Source: Sphingomonas sp. PP-CE-1G-424
GTDB taxonomy: Bacteria; Pseudomonadota; Alphaproteobacteria; Sphingomonadales; Sphingomonadaceae
Reading direction: 5' to 3'
Length of the DNA: 64,000 nt
Assembly: GCF_004341085.1 (NCBI RefSeq)
Contig: NZ_SLXW01000003.1
Location: 434,001-498,000 of the forward strand
The position numbers were made by a program, and so were the translations under genes. Below, one piece after another: positions 51,592-59,563 of this stretch; the stretch's first letter is position 1, and each line of letters begins with the position of its first letter. The notes beneath the pieces were generated by a model. The model saw only the letters and a list, made by a program, of their open reading frames with translations. It did not search any database and was not told where the DNA came from.

Positions 51592-52836
51592 ATGACCGCC
51601 GTTCCCGCTTTCAATGATGTGCCCGCCGCGCAGGTTTCCCCGGTTGCGCGCATCGTCGCGCCGGTGTTCCACCACCTGCTCGACCGGATAGATGCAGGGC
51701 TGGAGAGCGGCGGCATAGACGCGCACTTGCCCGACGGTACGCGGCGGCTGATCGGCGGACGGGCTCCGGGGCCTTTGCCCGTCGTGACCTTGCACCGCTG
51801 GCGCGCGCTGGTGCGGTTGGCGACCGCGGGGTCGGTCGGTTGGTACGAAGGCTGGGCGGCAGGCGACTGGTCGAGCCCCGATCCGGTACCGCTGTTCGAG
51901 CTGTTCATGCGCAACCGCCGCTCGCTCGGGAGTTCGGCACGGTCGGGCGGTGTAGTGCGGCTGGCGGCGCGCGCGTGGCACCGGATGCGGCGCAACAACC
52001 CGACCGGCTCGCGCAAGAACATTGCCGCGCATTACGACCTCGGCAACGACTTCTACGAGACGTGGCTCGATCCTAGCCTAACCTATTCGAGCGCGATTTT
52101 CGCCGAGCCGGTGGACGATGCCGAACCGCATGAGGCGGCGCAGGCGACCAAGCTGCGTGCGATCCTCGACCGGACTGGGGCGCGGGCAGGCGACACTATC
52201 CTGGAAATCGGCTGCGGCTGGGGATCGTTCGCCGAGATGGCGGCACGCGCAGGTGTCGGCGTTCATGCGCTGACGCTGTCGACGGAGCAGAAGCGGCAGG
52301 TCGACGACCGGATCAGCGCAGCGGGGCTCGACGGCGTGCGCGTGGCGCTGACCGATTACCGCGACGTCACCGGCACCTATGATGCGGTGGCGAGTATCGA
52401 GATGGTCGAGGCGGTCGGCGAGGAATACTGGCCGATGTATCTCGACGCGATCGCGCGTGCGTTGAAGCCGGGCGGGCGCGCGGCGTTGCAGTATATCTCG
52501 ATCGACGACGCGATCTTCGATTCCTATTCGCGGAGTGTCGACTTCATCCAGCGCTACGTGTTTCCGGGCGGGATGCTGTTGTCCGAACCCCGGTTTCGCG
52601 CGTTGGCGGAGTCGCGCGGGCTGGCGTGGGAAGATCGGCGCGGGTTCGGATTGCACTATGCCGAAACGTTGCGGCGGTGGCGGGTTGCGTTCGATGCGGC
52701 GGTGGCGGAGGGGCGGCTGCCGGCGCGGTTCGATGCGCGGTTCGTCGCGTTGTGGCGCTATTACCTGATGTATTGCGAGGGCGGGTTTCTCGGCGGCGGG
52801 ATCGATGTCGCGCAGGTTACGATGGTGAAGCGGTAG
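51592..52836 (+). CDS. Cyclopropane-fatty-acid-synthase-like methyltransferase
   Basis: A 414-residue SAM-dependent methyltransferase of the CFA synthase family, which methylates or cyclopropanates unsaturated acyl chains in membrane phospholipids. An N-terminal lipid-binding region (~1-140) is followed by NIAAHYDLGNDFYETWLDPS. The SAM site LEIGCGWGSFAEMAARAGV, the catalytic-region GEEYWPMYLDAIARALKPGG and the C-terminal ALWRYYLMYCEGGFLGGGI come after it. ATG 51592 is used; the frame is open through the repeat upstream but without family residues. Exact lipid product unknown. Confidence 0.93.
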   Translation: MTAVPAFNDVPAAQVSPVARIVAPVFHHLLDRIDAGLESGGIDAHLPDGTRRLIGGRAPGPLPVVTLHRWRALVRLATAGSVGWYEGWAAGDWSSPDPVPLFELFMRNRRSLGSSARSGGVVRLAARAWHRMRRNNPTGSRKNIAAHYDLGNDFYETWLDPSLTYSSAIFAEPVDDAEPHEAAQATKLRAILDRTGARAGDTILEIGCGWGSFAEMAARAGVGVHALTLSTEQKRQVDDRISAAGLDGVRVALTDYRDVTGTYDAVASIEMVEAVGEEYWPMYLDAIARALKPGGRAALQYISIDDAIFDSYSRSVDFIQRYVFPGGMLLSEPRFRALAESRGLAWEDRRGFGLHYAETLRRWRVAFDAAVAEGRLPARFDARFVALWRYYLMYCEGGFLGGGIDVAQVTMVKR

Positions 52837-52842
52837 CGTTTT

Positions 52843-52910
52843 CCTGCGTACGCAGGAACCCAGGGTAACGGGCGGTAGCGATTGTGATCCTGGGCTCCTG
52901 CGTTCGCAGG
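52843..52910. repeat. Palindromic repeat (CCTGCG/CCCAGG family)
   Basis: Arms 52843-52864 and 52889-52910 are inverted copies with 20 of 22 matches; each includes a CCTGCG-NN-CGCAGG-type hairpin. The spacer starts GTAACGGGCGGTAGCG, the same block found in the 36716-36799 repeat. It lies between the convergent methyltransferase and SDR genes and may act as terminator for both. Confidence 0.75.
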
Positions 52911-52917
52911 AGAACGG

Positions 52918-53628
52918 TTAGGCTACCCGCTCGAAATGCCCAGCTTCGAAGCCTTCGATCGCCAGCGCGACGATGCGATCTGCCACAACTGTCGGTTCCT
53001 TGACCGAGTTCGGATCCTCGCCCGGATACGCTCGCGCCCGCATCTTGGTCCGCGTCGCGCCGGGATCGACGATCGCGGTGCGGATGGCGCTGATCTCGGC
53101 CATCTCGTCGCCATACGCGCCGAGCAGCGTTTCGAACGCTGCTTTCGAGGCGCCGTAGAGACCCCAGTACGCGCGAGGCTTGCGCCCTACGCTGGAGGTC
53201 ACACCGATCACCCGCGCAGACTTTGCCTTCTTCAGCATCGTGTCGAACGCAGCGATCAAGGCCGCCTGCGCGCTGACGTTCAAAGTCAGGACCTGCGCCA
53301 TTTCCTTGGGATCGATCGCCGGCACCGACGACAGCGAGCCGAGCATGCCGGCGTTCAGGACCAGAATGTCGAGCGCATCCCAGCGGTCGCCGATCGCCGT
53401 CGCCAACCGCGCGATCGCTTCGCTCTCCGCAAGATCCAGCGGCGCGATCGTGGCCGAACCGCCGGCAGCATGGATCGTCGCCTCGACCTCTTCGAGACCA
53501 CCCGGCGTGCGCGCGGTCAGGACGACGTGCGCGCCCTTGGCCGCAAGGGCAATCGCGGTCGCCGCACCGATCCCGCGGCTGGCACCGGTGACCAGCGCGA
53601 GCCGGCCTTCGAGAGGCTTGTCCGTCAT
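52918..53628 (-). CDS. Short-chain dehydrogenase/reductase
   Basis: A 236-residue Rossmann oxidoreductase using NAD(P)[17 protein letters not shown] is the coenzyme-binding segment and NAG (VLNAGMLG) stabilises the sheet. The catalytic set appears as the SSV serine, then YGASK with Tyr and Lys. The ATG at 53628 lies 16 bases after the purF stop, so it is the second gene of a purF operon, a pairing common in sphingomonads. The substrate is not known; no purine link has been shown for it. Confidence 0.9.
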   Translation of the reverse strand: MTDKPLEGRLALVTGASRGIGAATAIALAAKGAHVVLTARTPGGLEEVEATIHAAGGSATIAPLDLAESEAIARLATAIGDRWDALDILVLNAGMLGSLSSVPAIDPKEMAQVLTLNVSAQAALIAAFDTMLKKAKSARVIGVTSSVGRKPRAYWGLYGASKAAFETLLGAYGDEMAEISAIRTAIVDPGATRTKMRARAYPGEDPNSVKEPTVVADRIVALAIEGFEAGHFERVA

Positions 53629-53644
53629 ATCAGCTCCGCGAGTA

Positions 53645-55102
53645 TCAGATGACGCGTTCGGCGAGCATCGCGAACTGGTCGACTTCCGAGCCTTCGTCAT
53701 GGTCGGTCAGCGTCGTCGGATAGTCGCCGGTGAAGCACGCATCGCAATATCTCGGGCGGACATCCGCGCGCTTCGCCTCGCCGAGCGCCTTGTAGAGCCC
53801 GTCGATCGAGATGAAGTTGAGGCTGTCGGCATGGATGAACCCGGTCATGCCACCGAGATCGAGCTTGGCCGCGAGCAGCTTCTCGCGCTCGGGCGTGTCG
53901 ACGCCGTAGAAGCACGAGTGTCGCGTCGGCGGGCTGGCGATCCGCATATGGACTTCGGCAGCCCCGGCTTCGCGCATCATCTCGACGATCTTGAGCGAGG
54001 TCGTGCCGCGGACGATCGAGTCGTCGACGAGGATGACCCGCTTGCCCTTGATCAGCGCGCGGTTGGCGTTGTGTTTCAACTTCACGCCCAAGTGGCGAAC
54101 CTTGTCGCCGGGCGAGATGAAGGTGCGGCCGACATAATGCGAGCGGATGATGCCGAGCTCGAACGGGATGCCCGATTGCTGCGCATAGCCGATAGCTGCA
54201 GGCGTGCCCGAATCAGGAACCGGGATGACGAGGTCGGCATCGACCGGCGATTCGATCGCGAGCTGCGCGCCAATCGCCTTCCGCACCGAATAGATCGAGT
54301 GATCGTCGACGATCGAATCGGGGCGCGAGAAATACACCCATTCGAAGATGCACGGCCGCGCCGCCATCGGTGCGAACGGGCGGATCGAGCGGATCTCGGA
54401 GCCCTGGACAATGACCAGTTCGCCCGGCTCGATCGCGCGGACGAAGGTGGCGCCGACGACGTCGAGCGCGACCGTCTCGGAGGCGAAGATCACCGCGTCG
54501 CCCAGTTTGCCCATTACGAGGGGGCGAATGCCGAGCGGATCGCGGCAGGCGATCATTCCCTCCGGCGTCATCACGATCAGCGAATACGCGCCTTCGATCT
54601 GCTTCAGCGCATCGATGAAGCGATCGAGCAGCGTGCGGTAGTTCGAGGTCGCGACGAGGTGGATGATCGTCTCGGTATCGCTGGTCGACTGGAAGATCGA
54701 GCCGCGGCGAACGAGCTCGCGACGCAGGCGCATCGCGTTCGAGATATTGCCGTTATGCGCGATCGCGAAGCCGCCGGTCGACAGTTCGGCGTACAGCGGC
54801 TGGACGTTGCGCAGCGCGGTCTCGCCGGTCGTCGAATAACGGACATGACCGCAGGCAACGGTGCCCGGAAGCGACCGGATCACGTCGTCGCGGTCGAAGT
54901 TCCCGGCGACATGGCCCATCGCGCGGTGCGTGTGGAAATGTGCGCCGTCGAAGGTTGTGATGCCGGCGGCTTCCTGGCCGCGGTGCTGCAACGCGTGCAG
55001 CCCCAGCGCCACGAGTGCGGCCGCGCCATCCATGGCCGAAACGCCAAACACCCCGCATTCTTCGCGGAGTTTGTCGTCATCATAAGGGTTTGTCGTCAGC
55101 AT
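53645..55102 (-). CDS. purF: Amidophosphoribosyltransferase
   Basis: A 485-residue enzyme of the first committed step of purine synthesis, making phosphoribosylamine from PRPP and glutamine. The glutaminase nucleophile is the cysteine in [10 protein letters not shown], so a short propeptide is probably removed. [18 protein letters not shown] and the PRPP site [13 protein letters not shown] are conserved. The ATG at 55102 gives the normal length. Divergent from hisI across a 120-base space. Confidence 0.96.
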   Translation of the reverse strand: MLTTNPYDDDKLREECGVFGVSAMDGAAALVALGLHALQHRGQEAAGITTFDGAHFHTHRAMGHVAGNFDRDDVIRSLPGTVACGHVRYSTTGETALRNVQPLYAELSTGGFAIAHNGNISNAMRLRRELVRRGSIFQSTSDTETIIHLVATSNYRTLLDRFIDALKQIEGAYSLIVMTPEGMIACRDPLGIRPLVMGKLGDAVIFASETVALDVVGATFVRAIEPGELVIVQGSEIRSIRPFAPMAARPCIFEWVYFSRPDSIVDDHSIYSVRKAIGAQLAIESPVDADLVIPVPDSGTPAAIGYAQQSGIPFELGIIRSHYVGRTFISPGDKVRHLGVKLKHNANRALIKGKRVILVDDSIVRGTTSLKIVEMMREAGAAEVHMRIASPPTRHSCFYGVDTPEREKLLAAKLDLGGMTGFIHADSLNFISIDGLYKALGEAKRADVRPRYCDACFTGDYPTTLTDHDEGSEVDQFAMLAERVI

Positions 55103-55222
55103 GCCGGTTCTCACGTCGTGCGGAAGCTGCCCTATACGAGCGGATCGCCGGCTTGTCGCCTGTTTGTAATAACATTGCGCGTCGCTGGTCGCATCGGGCG
55201 GGGTTTCGGGTATATCCGGGCC

Positions 55223-55585
55223 ATGACACACAGCCGCGACACGGGCCTGACGCTCGATCCGAAATTCGATTCCGCCGGACTCCTGACCGCGGTCGTCACC
55301 GATCGCGTATCGGGCGACGTGCTGATGGTCGCGCACATGAACGCGGAGGCCCTGGCGCAGACGCAGGCGACCGGCGAGGCGCATTTCTGGTCGCGGAGCC
55401 GCGAGAAGCTCTGGAAGAAGGGCGAGACGTCGGGGAACGTGCTGCGTGTCGCCGAGCTGCGGATCGACTGCGATCAGGACGCGATGTGGGTGATCGTAGA
55501 TGCGGCGGGGCCGGCGTGCCATACCGGCGAGCGTACCTGCTTCTTCCGGCGGATCGAAGGGGGCAGACTGGTGCCGGCCGAATGA
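55223..55585 (+). CDS. hisI: Phosphoribosyl-AMP cyclohydrolase
   Basis: A 120-residue histidine-pathway enzyme that opens the adenine ring of phosphoribosyl-[21 protein letters not shown] starts the domain; [32 protein letters not shown] and [11 protein letters not shown] carry the substrate and zinc/magnesium-binding residues. It is a standalone HisI, without a fused HisE domain. Its stop overlaps the start of a lipoprotein gene (ATGA). Confidence 0.96.
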   Translation: MTHSRDTGLTLDPKFDSAGLLTAVVTDRVSGDVLMVAHMNAEALAQTQATGEAHFWSRSREKLWKKGETSGNVLRVAELRIDCDQDAMWVIVDAAGPACHTGERTCFFRRIEGGRLVPAE

Positions 55586-56067
55586 AGCGGATGCTGCTGC
55601 TCGCGCTGATGCTCGGCGGGTGTGGGCGTGAGCCGAAGATTGCGGCGGCGGACAGCGCGGGGGCTCGGCTCGAGGCTGCGGCCGAGACGGCGGGGATCGT
55701 GCTCGACCCGAACGCGCCGCTGCAAGGATCGTGGGCGCGTGATACTGACCGGGTCTGCGTGGTCGGTACGGAAAAGACTGCCCGGATCGGCGTCAGCGTC
55801 GATTATGGCGAGGATCAGGCGTGCGCCGGATCAGGGACCGTGGAACGCTCGGGCGATGCACTGAAACTCGCGTTCGGCGCATGCAAATTCGATGCGAGCT
55901 TCGACGGCGATCGGATCGTGTTTCCCGCGGAAGTGCCGGAAGCCTGCGAGTCCCTCTGCACCGGCCGCGCCTCGCTCGCCGCAGTGACGGTCGACCGGCT
56001 CAGCGAATCGCGATCGGAGGCTGCGACGCTACGGTCGACGAAGGGAAAGTTGCTTTGCGGCAATTGA
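55582..56067 (+). CDS. Putative lipoprotein, unknown
   Basis: A 161-residue protein with a lipoprotein signal ([13 protein letters not shown]; lipid-modified Cys14). A soluble domain follows, with [13 protein letters not shown], a possible beta-sandwich and several cysteines ([24 protein letters not shown]) that could form disulphides in the periplasm. I know no family for it. It is translationally coupled to hisI, which may reflect compact packing and not a shared role. Confidence 0.7.
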   Translation: MKRMLLLALMLGGCGREPKIAAADSAGARLEAAAETAGIVLDPNAPLQGSWARDTDRVCVVGTEKTARIGVSVDYGEDQACAGSGTVERSGDALKLAFGACKFDASFDGDRIVFPAEVPEACESLCTGRASLAAVTVDRLSESRSEAATLRSTKGKLLCGN

Positions 56068-56099
56068 CGTTGACGTAAACGAGAGTTATTTCTCCGGGG

Positions 56100-56552
56100 A
56101 TGGCGACACAAGCATCCCCTCGATTGGAGGCGACCCCGCAATCCTACGCGGTGATCGAGCCGCGGCATGATCGCGAAAGCTTCACGATCTCCGACCTTTC
56201 CGCCGAGTTCGACGTCACGGCGCGAGCGCTCCGTTTCTACGAAGACGAGGGCCTGATCGCGCCCGAGCGTCGCGGGACCCAGCGCATCTATTCGCACCGC
56301 GATCGCGCGCGGCTCGCCTGGATCCTACGCGGCAAGCGCGTGGGGTTCAGCCTCGGCGAAATCCGCGAGATGATCGACCTTTACGATCTCGGCGACGGCC
56401 GCCGTGCGCAGCGCCAGGTCGTGATCGAGCGCAGCCAGGCGCGGATCGCGCTGCTGACCGCGCAGAAGCGCGACATCGATCTCGCCATCGACGAACTCAC
56501 CAGTTTCGTGGCCCTCCTCGAAGTGAGCCGCGCCCAGGACAACCAAGGATAA
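56100..56552 (+). CDS. MerR-family regulator next to acyl-CoA dehydrogenase
   Basis: A 150-residue MerR protein. Residues ~30-100 form the winged helix domain (FTISDLSAEFDVTARALRFY), preceded by a ~28-residue N-terminal tail. A helical dimer region follows. No metal-binding cysteines are present. It ends three bases before the acyl-CoA dehydrogenase start, so the pair is likely one transcript. It is a clear relative of the MerR gene at 1046. Control of fatty-acid or branched-chain acyl degradation is the best guess, by analogy with LiuR-type regulators. Confidence 0.9.
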   Translation: MATQASPRLEATPQSYAVIEPRHDRESFTISDLSAEFDVTARALRFYEDEGLIAPERRGTQRIYSHRDRARLAWILRGKRVGFSLGEIREMIDLYDLGDGRRAQRQVVIERSQARIALLTAQKRDIDLAIDELTSFVALLEVSRAQDNQG

Positions 56553-56555
56553 ACC

Positions 56556-58358
56556 ATGCCCCAGTATACGCCCCCCGTCCGCGACACGCGTTTCGTCCTC
56601 GAGCATGTCGTCGGCCTCGATCGCTACAATAACCTTCCCGGCTTCGATGCGGCCTCGCCCGACGTCGTCGACGCAGTGCTCGAAGAAGGCGGAAAGTTCG
56701 TCGCCGAAGTGCTGTTCCCGCTCAACCTGTCGGGCGATCAACAGGGCTGCACGCGTCACGAGGATGGCTCGGTGACGACGCCGGACGGCTTCAAGGAAGC
56801 GTATAAGCAGTATGTCGAGAGCGGCTGGGCGACGCTCGGCAACCAGCCCGAATATGGCGGGCAGGGCATGCCGCACGTCGTGTCGACCGCGTTCCAGGAA
56901 TACATGATCTCGTCGAACATGGCGTTCGCGATGTATCCCGGCCTGACGCACGGCGCGATCGCCGCGCTGATCGCCAAGGGCTCGGACGCGCAGAAGGCGA
57001 TGTACGTGCCGAAGATGGTGTCGGGCGAATGGGGCGGCACCATGAACCTGACCGAGCCGCAGTGCGGCACCGATCTCGGCCTGATCCGCACCAAGGCCGA
57101 GCCGCAGGCGGATGGCTCGTACGCGATCACCGGCACGAAGATCTTCATCTCGTCGGGCGAGCATGACCTGACCGAGAACATCATTCACCTCGTGCTAGCC
57201 AAGACGCCGGGCGCGCCGGACAGCTCGAAGGGCATCTCGCTGTTCGTGGTGCCGAAGTTCATCGTCGAGGAAGACGGTTCACTGGGCGCACGAAACGGCG
57301 TCACGTGCGGCTCGATCGAGTACAAGATGGGAATTCACGCAAATTCGACCTGCGTGATGAACTATGATTCGGCGACCGGCTGGCTGGTCGGCGAGGAGAT
57401 GAAGGGCCTCGCCGCGATGTTCATCATGATGAACGCCGCACGTCTCGGCGTCGGTCTCCAGGGTCTCGGCGTGGCGGAAGTCGCCTATCAGAATGCCGTC
57501 CAGTACGCGCAGGATCGTCGCCAGGGTCGCGCGCTGACGGGCCCTAAGGAGCCGCAGGAGAAGGCAGACACGCTGTTCGTCCATCCCGACATCCGCCGTA
57601 TGCTGATGGAGGGCAAGTCGCTCACCGAGGGCCTGCGCGCGCTGATCCTGTGGACCGCGCTCCAGGCCGATCTCGAGCATCATGCCGAGACCGAGGAGGA
57701 GCGCCAGCTGGCGGGCGACATCATCAGTCTGCTGACCCCGGTCATCAAGGGATACGGCACCGACATGGGCTATGCGATCGCGACCAACGCGCAGCAGGTC
57801 TACGGCGGCCATGGCTACATCGCCGAATGGGGCATGGAGCAATATGTCCGCGATGCCCGGATCGCGATGATCTACGAGGGCACCAACGGCGTCCAGGCGA
57901 TGGATCTGGTCGGACGCAAGCTCGCGCAGAATGGCGGACGCGGGATCCAGGCGTTCTTCAAGCTCGTGGCGGACGACGTCGCGGCAGCGAAGGGTGATCC
58001 AGCGACGGCGTCGTTTGCCGAGGCACTCGAGAAGGCGAACGGCCAGCTTCAGGCGGCGACGATGTGGTTCATGGCGAACGGCATGAAGAACCCCGAGAAC
58101 GTCGGCGCCGGCGCGGTCAGCTACATGCACCTGATGGGCATCGTCGCGGTTGGTACGATGTGGCTGCGGATGGCGGTCGCTGCGACCAAGCTGAAGGCGG
58201 CGGGCGAGGGCGAGGCTGCGTTCCTCGACGCCAAGCTGGTGACGGCGCGTTTCTATGCCGAGCGGATCCTGCCGGATGCGGGCGCGCTGCGTCGGAAGAT
58301 CGAGGGTGGGGCAGAGTCGCTGATGGCGCTGCCGCCCGAGATGTTCATGGCGGCCTGA
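56556..58358 (+). CDS. Acyl-CoA dehydrogenase (long form, C-terminal extension)
   Basis: A 600-residue FAD enzyme that introduces the 2,3 double bond into acyl-CoA, feeding electrons to ETF. WGGTMNLTEPQCGTDLGLI and TKIFISSGEHD bind FAD and substrate. QQVYGGHGYIAEWGMEQYVR and IAMIYEGTNGVQAMDLVGRK hold the C-terminal FAD contacts and the catalytic-base region. It has the extra ~130-residue C-terminal domain of the long acyl-CoA dehydrogenase group. It follows its likely regulator with a three-base gap. Confidence 0.95.
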   Translation: MPQYTPPVRDTRFVLEHVVGLDRYNNLPGFDAASPDVVDAVLEEGGKFVAEVLFPLNLSGDQQGCTRHEDGSVTTPDGFKEAYKQYVESGWATLGNQPEYGGQGMPHVVSTAFQEYMISSNMAFAMYPGLTHGAIAALIAKGSDAQKAMYVPKMVSGEWGGTMNLTEPQCGTDLGLIRTKAEPQADGSYAITGTKIFISSGEHDLTENIIHLVLAKTPGAPDSSKGISLFVVPKFIVEEDGSLGARNGVTCGSIEYKMGIHANSTCVMNYDSATGWLVGEEMKGLAAMFIMMNAARLGVGLQGLGVAEVAYQNAVQYAQDRRQGRALTGPKEPQEKADTLFVHPDIRRMLMEGKSLTEGLRALILWTALQADLEHHAETEEERQLAGDIISLLTPVIKGYGTDMGYAIATNAQQVYGGHGYIAEWGMEQYVRDARIAMIYEGTNGVQAMDLVGRKLAQNGGRGIQAFFKLVADDVAAAKGDPATASFAEALEKANGQLQAATMWFMANGMKNPENVGAGAVSYMHLMGIVAVGTMWLRMAVAATKLKAAGEGEAAFLDAKLVTARFYAERILPDAGALRRKIEGGAESLMALPPEMFMAA

Positions 58359-58408
58359 TCGCTATGAACGGCCCGGGCTCGCGGATGCGGCCCAGGGCTG
58401 ACATGAAA

Positions 58409-58441
58409 ACGGCCTCCTACCCTTAGCGGTGAGCAGGCCGT
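58409..58441 (-). terminator. Intrinsic terminator for the 89-residue gene
   Basis: On the minus strand, ACGGCCT (58441-58435) pairs with AGGCCGT (58415-58409), followed by TTT. The stem lies about 70 bases past the minus-strand gene stop and 50 bases past the acyl-CoA dehydrogenase stop, so it may also serve that convergent gene. Confidence 0.5.
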
Positions 58442-58508
58442 ATTCGTATGGTCGCAGCGCAGACAGCGCTACGATCACCCGGTGAGCCGCTACGCCGCGG
58501 CTGCCGGC

Positions 58509-58778
58509 TTATTCTAAGTCGTTCTCGTCGACGACGACGGTGGTTGCCGACGGCTTACGCTCGATCGCGGCAAGGCAGGCGTCGATGATATCGTCGTTGA
58601 AACGGTTGAACAGCTCGATGCCGTCGTCCTCGGGCTCGTCACCGCTGAGTTCCTTGAGAACCGCGTATTTCACCGCGAACTCATATTCGTCGCCATCGAA
58701 CTCGCCGGTAAATTCGATCTGCTTCTCGACGTCGTTGTCGACGACGCTCGACTGGTCGATTTCGAGACTGTTTGCCAT
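58509..58778 (-). CDS. Small acidic protein, DUF1488-like
   Basis: An 89-residue, strongly acidic protein (IEFTGEFDGDEYEFAVKYAV followed by LKELSGDEPEDDGIELFN and ending VVVDENDLE). The pattern of a short beta-sheet then a helix with an IIDACLAAIERK segment recalls DUF1488, but the match is by eye. A good AGGAG sits eight bases before the ATG, and a hairpin terminator follows. No function known. Confidence 0.6.
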   Translation of the reverse strand: MANSLEIDQSSVVDNDVEKQIEFTGEFDGDEYEFAVKYAVLKELSGDEPEDDGIELFNRFNDDIIDACLAAIERKPSATTVVVDENDLE

Positions 58779-58907
58779 GCTGGAACTCCTTGGATTCACG
58801 CGTCTACTGCCTGCCCTCGGGCGACAGCGCAAGCCGTCGTCTGCCATCGCGAACGTCGATGACCGATCGCAATCGATGTCACCGCCTTCGGCTGGATGCG
58901 AAGGCGC

Positions 58908-59243
58908 TCAGATGGAGAGATCGCGGCGCCTGATCTCGCCCAACACTGCCTCGGCAACGGGGTTGCCGATGTCGCCACCCGAATGCCGATACGCGTCGAG
59001 CAAGTCCGCATCCGACGCCCCATTTAACAAGGCATCGGTTTCGGCCGTGAACGTGGCGGCTTCCTGTGCCGCCATCTCGGCCGCATCGTCGCTCGACACC
59101 GATGGCGCGGCACCCGGATCGGGCGCGTGCGCCATCGCGGCGTCCTGCTTGAAGATGTCGAAAGCCTCGGCGGCTTCGTTACGCTCCACGATGGCGATCT
59201 CTAGACGCGTGAACAGGTCGAGCGGCGATGCAGTATTTTCCAT
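58908..59243 (-). CDS. Hypothetical acidic helical protein
   Basis: A 111-residue protein with no recognised domain. It is acidic and alanine-rich, probably helical throughout (LFTRLEIAIVERNEAAEAFD; AAEMAAQEAATFTAETDALL). It has no signal or membrane segment. It precedes the 89-residue acidic gene on the same strand with a 129-base gap. Codon composition is normal for the window. Whether it is expressed is unproven. Confidence 0.5.
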   Translation of the reverse strand: MENTASPLDLFTRLEIAIVERNEAAEAFDIFKQDAAMAHAPDPGAAPSVSSDDAAEMAAQEAATFTAETDALLNGASDADLLDAYRHSGGDIGNPVAEAVLGEIRRRDLSI

Positions 59244-59379
59244 GCCAACAGCTTATCTGCACTTCGCGGCTCCGAGTAAATGGTTTGCGAGCCTCCCATC
59301 CCGCAGTGACGGCCGAAAGTGAGACCAGCGCATCCAACGCGGGCGCGCGTCCGTAGCTAGGAGCATGAGGAGGATCGTC

Positions 59380-59547
59380 ATGGGACATGAATGCTGGCTT
59401 CCAGAAGCCGATCGGCAGCTTGTTCAACAATATAAGTCGGGTGTCGACGTCGCCGAAATAGCTCAGTCCTTCGGCAGGACGGTCAGCGCGGTGCGCACGC
59501 GGGTGGGCACGCTTGGCTTGCAGAGGCGCAAAACGACGAAGGGTTAA
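59380..59547 (+). CDS. Small helix-turn-helix protein
   Basis: A 55-residue basic protein, HECWLPEADRQLVQQYKSGV followed by DVAEIAQSFGRTVSAVRTRV, with a three-helix SANT/sigma-region-4-like DNA-binding pattern. AGGAGG (59368-59373) lies six bases before this ATG and fixes the start; the in-frame ATG 15 bases upstream overlaps that site. It is too short for any effector domain. Resembles small nucleoid or GcrA-like HTH proteins only in outline. Confidence 0.65.
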   Translation: MGHECWLPEADRQLVQQYKSGVDVAEIAQSFGRTVSAVRTRVGTLGLQRRKTTKG

Positions 59548-59563
59548 ACCTTCGAGGCGCGCC

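Noticed and set aside
53180..55585. 801-codon plus-strand frame covering purF antisense and hisI
   Set aside because: Only the last 120 codons (hisI) are real; the rest is antisense to SDR and purF.
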